Source: Epiperipatus broadwayi (taxonomy: Eukaryota; Onychophora; Udeonychophora; Euonychophora; Peripatidae). From it: DNA of 64,000 nucleotides. The notes beneath the pieces are model-generated. The model was not told where the DNA came from, ran no database searches, and worked only from the letters and a program-made list of their open reading frames with translations. Position numbers and translations under genes: made by a program. Shown here piece by piece: positions 57,373 to 64,000 of this stretch. The stretch is from the NCBI GenBank assembly GCA_028023455.1, contig JAQFVV010006200.1, forward strand, positions 7,099,506 through 7,163,505. Direction: 5' to 3'. The first letter of the stretch is position 1, and each line of letters opens with the position of its first letter.

Positions 57373-59153
57373 GAGTAGGCACTAGATAGGGATTTTATGC
57401 ACAAACCTTTCTGGCATCCATTGATTACTCTAGCTTGCTGTGTGTGGCAATATGTGTAGTGAGTTTTGCCTGTTTTAAGACATTGTTTTCTTGGTGATAT
57501 TGAGACAAGTTTTGTAAATAAACTAAAGTTTCCCTCTGTAAATCTTCAGTGAACAGAATAAATTTTTTTTTCAAATAAAATTTCTTCTACTATTAAAAAA
57601 GAAGTATTTCTTTTGCCTTAAATTTACCATAATGGACAATTTTTGCAACCACTGATCTTCAGTTAATTCTAAGTATTGAGCATAACTTGTTGCTGATAAG
57701 TAGTTTGACTTCATTTATGCAAGATTCAAAATGATTTAACAAATCACATCTAGAAAGACATTGAATTCTGTTATACTGAAGAAGATCTAAATACTCACTC
57801 CCCAATTCACTTAGCAACTCTTTAAATTGTGTATGATTAAGTAGATTTGTTGTAATAAAGTTAGTAATCTTAATTACTAATTCCATAATTTTACCAATTA
57901 CTTTTAGAAATGTTTATATACAAAATGCTACCTAATGAAGCATACAATGGAAAATAATCATTTCATGATTAATTTTTCCTTTTAAAAGTGAAACAAAGCT
58001 TCCATCATACTTTTGCACCATCATTTACAATTGTCATAATTTTATTGAATGGGATATATTTTTCCATGTATTCAAGGATAGCATTTGCTATGTCTTCTCC
58101 ATGTATTTAATTCTTGAGTGTTAATAATCCCAGAAGTTTTTCTCTTGGCACCTCAAATGATGTATACCACACAAAAGGGGAAACATAAGCTATGTCCTTG
58201 ATGTCACAAGCTCATATATAGCAATTGATAAATCTAAAGTTAATTTAACATCTTTGATTTGTTGGTTGGTCACATTTGAGGGCATTGTATTGTTTTTGAA
58301 GATAATGGTATGTTTTTTAATTTTATTTGAAATCTCTCCTTTGTTTTTGAAATCCTAAAAAAAAAAAGTTATTTAGATGCATTATCAAAACAACATTTTA
58401 TGTATTCATTATCTGTGAATGGTTTTTCTCTCTTGATAATCTCCTGACTCATTATAAATCTTGCAATATTAATATTATTGGCAGCTGTCTCCAATAATTA
58501 TTTATAACTCCAAGTTTCTTCAACTTCTCTTTTTTTTATACCACTAACAGAAGAATTTCTGACAATGTGACATGCTTTTTCATGAAGTGTCCAATTTTGA
58601 CTTTTTATTATGTGCCAGTTTTTCTTGGTAAATAAGACAGGTTGGAAGGCATCTGTGTTTAAGATAAATGCCAAAGAATCATTCCATTTGGTTTTAAAAT
58701 CATTATGCTTATCTATTGTTTTTTATAGGCATGTTGAACAATATATTTTATTTAAAATGTTAGATCCATGTTCACACAACTCTACAAAATACAGAAAAAA
58801 ACTACACATGTGCTTCCCCTAGATTCCTTACTTTCACATTTCACCATTGCAAACATTGTTTTACCCAGGATAGGGTGCCCATGCACTCGCTTATTAGTCT
58901 TTTATTTGGCTGCCTTTCTCAATCATTCCACTCAATCTTTCTGTATACCCTCTTTACATTTGATCTCCCTTCCCTGATGTTGTGCTTTGCTTCACGCACT
59001 TTAGTGTCATGAAGTTTTGCAAGATTAATCTTTTAAAATTTTTATAAATGAAACTATGATAGTTTAATTAGCATTTTCAATTTGATTTCAGAGCCATATT
59101 TATATAACCAAAAAGACACACGTGGCTTGCGAGCTGCATTTCGCTGAACACTG

Positions 59154-61640
59154 ATTTGCTCTCATGATTATAATGTTTCAATTTAATATATAATTAAATA
59201 ATATAGGTTATTAATCATAAAGATCAATATTATCAAACTGAAGACTTTAATATTACACGTATAATAAAAGACAGACTTATGCAATTCTTAGCGAATTAAT
59301 AATTTGATATTAGGTGATATATAATTACACAAATATATGTGTGCGCGTAGGGACTGTATTTGTCTTTTTAAAATAAAGCTTAATAGTTTTTTATATTTTC
59401 CATTTACCTTTTTTTTAAAAAAAAATTTTTGATTAGTATTTATTTTTCTGTCAAAATAAAAAAAAAAAAGTTTGCTAAAGGAAATGAAGTATGATTTTTA
59501 AAAAATCAACTTATGTTTAGCTGATAAACTTAAGATAGATAAGGAAGCTAAAGCCCTAATTTCCAGTCTTATTCATAATAAATAAAATAGTTGAAGAGAT
59601 TACGACTTCGCTTTACAATTCTAGTAAATATTTATAAACACGCAGACAAATGGGCATTAGTTATTCACAGCATACTTAAATTGTTAAATATTTTCCATTA
59701 AAAATATAGAGAAAATCATATAGAAAGATAAACTTTACATAAGTAAAAATTTGATTTAATTAAAAAAAAACATTGCAAATATCTGTATTAAGATGAAAAG
59801 AATAATAGATGTAATAAAGAAACAATAAGGTGAAATATTTCAGATGATATATCAATAAGTTAATACAGTACGTTGGAATATATATATAAGTTAAAACCTG
59901 GCGGTTGATAATGAAAGATTATGTATGTATATTTTAAAAAAATAAGTAGGATAGCTTCACTGTAAACTCAATGAAAAGTTTTAAATTCAGATAACTAATT
60001 TTACTTTTAAGTAGTCAAATAATTTTTAAATGAGCTAATATTTTAGGCCATATTTATTGTGTCACAAATGTATTGTCAGTGAGTGTCAATGTGTTAATCA
60101 TTAAGGAGAAAATATAATTTAATAATAATATAAAGTGTGAGTAAGAGAGAAACACACTCATGGGATTTTTTTGCTAACTTTGTTTTCTTTTTTTTTTTAA
60201 GGGGAAAACTTACTTTTTAATAAATATTGATATTTATGTAAATTTATTAAGAAGCTTATGTTCAAAAATAAAAATAATTTAAAAAATAAAATACCAATTT
60301 TGCAAATAAAAGAAGTAATAAACAATAATTATGTTATCTGACAATTTTATTTCATTTCAAAATTTAGTTTAAAAACTGTACTTTACAAAAATAGTCACTT
60401 TATATCAAATTTTTATCTTTTATATAAATTTATTGAAAGCATATGGAAAATAATAAAATTAATTTCAAATCTAAATTCAATCAGCTCAAAAATTTGTAAA
60501 ACAGTGTTAAAAATTAATATTATTATTGATAAAAAGCACTTCAAATTTGACCTTTCAACAGGTTAATGTTTTCTTAAAAATCAAATATTTTAAACAAAAG
60601 TTAAAAATCATATACTTATAAAAAAATAAATATTTGATAACTTTACAAAAATAAATAAATAATCAAAAAGATATATTTACCTTTCTAAAAATGTCAATGT
60701 GAACCAAAATTATGTTCCACAAGTAGAAGAGTGTGTTTTCTCCTGAAAAAAAAATGACTTTTTCCTTGATGTTTCTATCATCAAGCACAATATCCCAAAT
60801 ATAATCTTAACCTGATAAATGGTTTACAATAATGAAAATAGCTAAAAAATTAGATTTTCATTGAAAGCTTTTACCATTAATACTCTAAGTGAATCTTGAT
60901 TATTGAAACCACATATCCAATTTTCAGCCCCCACAGAAGATTCTCAGGATCTTAGACTTAACGATTAAAATATATTTTATTTACATTAACATTTAAAATT
61001 GATATTAAAAATAAAAACTAATTATCTTTCTAATGTATGTTATAGATTTATTCAAATAGCATAAATGCATGTAATCTATCTTAAAGTATTGATCCATATA
61101 GATCTTTTTATTCTAATAATTATTATCATTAGTCATATGTTAAAAGACAAGTTTCCTACTCCAATTATATCATATTTTTTAATTTTGTTTTTTTTTACTT
61201 AATTTTTCACATATATGGAATTATTTTTCTCTTTATGATTATTGTTTAAATTTTCCTACTCCTTTTTTATAACTAGATGGCATTAGGGTGCTGAGTGACT
61301 TTTGTTTTATGCTCTTTACACTCTCTTTCAACATAATTTCATAATTTCTTTCTCTCTAAATTTACATCCCAATCCAATTTTTATTTTCTCTTCATAATTA
61401 TCTCAAAACATCTTTTTATTATTCACTTTTTAATGCTTCTTAATTGTGAATCTTATGGAAAGTAGGCAATATTCTGAGGCAGTGAATGAGAAGTTTTTCT
61501 TGAAATGCATATCTTGCAAAATGACTGGTGATTTTTTATATTACATAGTAATTTTATGATTGATAATAACTCATGGTCTGATTGAGTAAAATATTTAATG
61601 TAATAAGAAATCACAGTTGTTATATATATATATTATAACT
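59154..61640. other. AT-rich sequence without recognised gene
   Basis: Very AT-rich, with A and T runs. No coding motif was recognised. Confidence 0.55.
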
Positions 61641-62560
61641 GCATGGGGGATATAGGGTGGTCATTTCTGAGATGATGACAAATCATCATCAACCCCAGTT
61701 CAAAATAAATGTAAAATTTACAAAAAAATATATTTAAGATATATTATATTAAAGTAAGATATTCTAGAGCATGAGATCATGAGATCTCATTGAGATCAGG
61801 CCAGTTAACTCCTTAGAGCAACTACAAGTATCATTAACCATACATCAACCAGAATTACCAATAAGAAAAAGTAATACTCAAAATAACCATTCAGTATCAT
61901 GAATGATCAACAATAAAATAAATCAACAGTTCATCTTGTGACTGGATTAGAAATAGGTCTACTATAGACCAGGCTAACCATTGAGCTCTTGACAGCTTAG
62001 ACCATTATTTAAACATTAATTTGGATGTACCAACTTAAGTGCTCATCCATTAAAATACATAATCATCAAAACAATAATGCTGAGATACTAAAACATGCTG
62101 ACCATCATCAATACTCTGGCCACTTATTACCATTAATGTACTGGCCAACTATGAACTTAATTTCTAATAGACTAAACTAAATAAAATGTAGTGCAAGGCT
62201 TTAAAGAATATACTCTTAGTGCCAACCAGGATATATCAACTGGATGTCCTTAAGCACTAATATACATCCCATTTCATACATCAGGCCATCATTCATAAAT
62301 CTAGCACAGAAAACCTAAGTTCTATTACGTTATTATGGTCAAGAGATGATGCAAAAACATAAGATCTAAAAACCCTTTAGAATTAAATCAGTGGAATAAT
62401 TTTAACATTTACTAAAAACAATAAAAAATGATATTAAGTCTATAGAATAAGGCTATACACATATACATTTTCTGATTTTGATTTACATACAATTAAAAAA
62501 CTATCACATTGTGATTTACATGATTAATACAAAATTTAAGTTACTACATTGATTTACATA
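61641..62560. other. Less AT-rich stretch with ATCA/CCATTA short motifs
   Basis: Sequence such as TGACCATCATCAATACTC and TTACCATTAATGTACTGG recurs loosely without a clear period. No ORF or ribozyme core was found. It may be an old satellite or low-complexity drift. Confidence 0.35.
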
Positions 62561-63486
62561 AATTCTCCACTAGGCTTGCATAAAATGCATATATATATAT
62601 ACCCACACAGGTATGCAGTTTAATTTAAAAATGAACATATTTGAATAGTTATAACTATAATTATAAAAATTTTAAGTGACATACAAATACTATAAATGAT
62701 TAAAATTTTCCCATACATATCTATGACATTTGTTGATATATATGCACACAGATGTGCAGTACATTTGATGGATATATTTCAATCATCATAAAACTTGACT
62801 AAAATTTTATATATGTGTGTGTGCATTTAGTCATTTATACACATACTGCCATTTACATCATGATATTTTTGATTTGACAAAACAATAGCTATATCTTTCA
62901 TAATTAATCCCTTTTGGAAGTATACAAAATTCCCATATATATGTATATATATATAGAAAAAAACAATATAGATATTTAAAATTATTAGTTTCTCTTTTTA
63001 TAGTCAATTAAAATACAATCAACTTTTTTTCTTTTAAAAATATAAAGTCAATGAATTAAATCTTTACTCCTAGATTTTTTAATCCAAGCAAATTTATTAC
63101 TTGTGTTACTCTTAATTAATTATAAATGTCTTTTTAAAATAATATATACCCTCCAGCAAATTTTTTTTCTATTTTAAAAGATTTTGGAGTTTTAGAAGTG
63201 TCTATCAATCAGTCATTTTATTCCAGCAAAATTTTATTTGCCTTCTTTTAAAATATATAGATTTTTTTAATGTCACTTTACCAAAGAAATTATTTAAAAG
63301 TTCATTATTATATATAATGCTATTAGTCTTGATAAGTATGTATATTACTATAACAGACCACATTTAACTAATTATAACATCTTTAAATTTAAAATGTAGA
63401 TTTAAATTTTTTATTTTTTTCTTTACTAAACAATTTAAACAAATTTCATTTTATATATATCTATAATTTTTAAAATGTCATTTTTA
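62561..63486. other. AT-rich sequence without recognised gene
   Basis: AT microsatellites near 62590, 62750 and 62940. No gene is supported. Confidence 0.55.
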
Positions 63487-64000
63487 CTAAGGAAAATTAA
63501 AATAACTCACTTCATAGTTATATGACATGATGCATTTATTTGTGGTTTCTTGCATACAGATAAAGCAACATATATACCAATTCTTTAGCAAGCTGATGGA
63601 TAAATTGGGACAGGTATAATCCAGGAAATTGTCAGAATTTGGAAAAGTATAATCAGGTATGTCGGCATTCAATAAATTTCCTTCGGTCAGGAACTTAATA
63701 AGCTTCAGGCAAGGATCTAACTTTTTAGAACACATTTGAGCAGGCAAATGATCAATTTAAAGTTGATCTTGGCTTCATGTGAATCAAAGTTCCTCCATGG
63801 TAAACAATAGATCAGCTGCTTCTTGTCTTCACCTACATTTGATCCATGGTAGTTATTTATATAACTCTGGAAACCAACTCTGCAGCTAGACTAGCCAACT
63901 TTTTTGTCCAGCTCTTACAAAATCTATTAGCCAAACCTGTTCTAATCTTTCCATCCAGTCTTTTATAGCTAGATTTCTGAAGTGACAAAAACACCAATCC
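63487..64000 (-). other. Unidentified possible coding fragment at the window edge
   Basis: An 86-codon minus-strand ORF (63487-63747) has balanced composition and a cysteine-containing C-terminal part (WYICCFICMQ). Upstream on the same strand, in other frames, are DGKIRTGLANRFCKSWTKKL-like words up to the window edge. I do not recognise a family. A decayed transposon gene running off the window is more likely than a host exon, because frames are broken. Confidence 0.25.

Larger units (their letters stand above)
56562..57476. mobile_element. Hammerhead family B inverted dimer inserted in the hAT gene
   Basis: A 915-bp insertion made of a minus-sense arm (about 56562-57000) and a plus-sense arm (about 57030-57476). 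The arms are long reverse complements: TAACCATAGCCACCACTATCC against GGATAGTGGTGGCTATGGTTA, CATCACATGACCACCACTTC against GAAGTGGTGGTCATGTGATG. It is flanked by the exact 13-bp duplication AAGACATTGTTTT at 56549-56561 and 57477-57489. Removing it restores the reading order of the surrounding transposase. Each arm carries one ribozyme near its outer third. No protein is encoded. Confidence 0.9.
56065..59153 (-). pseudogene. Decayed hAT transposon, BED-finger (ZBED5/GTF2IRD2-like) transposase
   Basis: Read on the minus strand from right to left. Near 58730-58610 lies a BED-finger-like start (KHNDFKTKWNDS; CLIYQEKLAHNKKSKLD in another frame). Near 58480-58390 comes FIMSQEIIKREKPFTDNEYI, matching the conserved K-PFTDGEFIKEC block. 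Near 58095-58000 is EYMEKYIPFNKIMTIVNDGA. At 57886-57659 an open stretch carries LLNHTQFKELLSELGSEYLD and IQCLSRCDLLNHFE (normally R-W-LSRG). LTEDQWLQKLSIMV follows near 57660. The C-terminal dimerisation part (DSMIFNNWNSLPD; then FIFILSILGSMYLYE) continues at 56260-56130. The gene is split by the family B hammerhead element at 56562-57476. The right terminus near 59110-59153 (GTGGCTTGCGAGCTGCATTT to AACACTG) resembles hAT ends. Stops are frequent. Confidence 0.83.

Noticed and set aside
57548-57557. CAGTGAACAG as the left terminus of the BED-type hAT
   Set aside because: Transposase coding sequence continues on the far side of the family B insertion down to about 56065, so this is internal.

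Overview
The window looks like intergenic or intronic DNA from an AT-rich invertebrate animal genome, roughly three-quarters A+T by eye. Evidence for a metazoan nucleus is the decayed transposons of animal type: BED/ZMYM-like hAT transposases, RTE-like LINE reverse transcriptase tails and tRNA-Gly-like SINEs with target-site duplications. Long microsatellites fit as well. No intact host protein gene can be supported. I cannot name the phylum; mollusc, cnidarian and chelicerate genomes all remain possible.

The main result is that three different families of short repeats each carry a type I hammerhead self-cleaving ribozyme (HHR) with a very short stem III. Family A is a near-identical tandem array of about 407 bp units (6211-8909), followed by the same unit in opposite orientation (8970-10439). 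It holds eleven copies of one 58-nt ribozyme, seven on the minus and four on the plus strand. Family B (copies near 3835, 23975, 54360, 55322 and 56562) is an older dispersed unit of about 420 bp. One copy is an inverted dimer inserted into a hAT transposase gene with a 13-bp target-site duplication. Family C (copies near 2106, 20542, 43745, 45755, 49735 and 53465) is a dispersed element whose ribozyme shows compensatory base changes between copies; some copies carry a tRNA-type B-box-like motif. The architecture resembles metazoan retrozymes and the schistosome Sm-alpha hammerhead SINE-like repeats. The families here, their inverted-dimer habit and the short module shared by A and B are not explained by standard annotation.

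The rest of the window, left to right: LINE relics (1085-1815, 12225-12900, 54960-55325); a TIR MITE (5744-6015); a foldback element broken by a SINE (10449-10920); a perfect 64-bp palindrome (15956-16019); a pair of long direct repeats flanking a decayed coiled-coil ORF, possibly an old LTR-type element (16998-21175); a 296-bp foldback (22791-23086); an inverted-ended composite with two nested tandem arrays (25130-27250); a decayed transposon-type gene recognised by recurring motifs (32885-34360); a GC-richer island of unknown nature (36890-39000); and two hAT elements on the minus strand (50662-53051, 56065-59153). Ten SINEs are scattered through it, most with clear duplications. The remaining stretches are featureless AT-rich sequence.

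Functionally, the families form a parasite community. LINEs could supply reverse transcriptase. The SINEs and HHR elements are non-autonomous passengers, and the HHR elements could be processed by self-cleavage into unit-length, possibly circular RNAs. Everything other than the family A array looks old and mutated.
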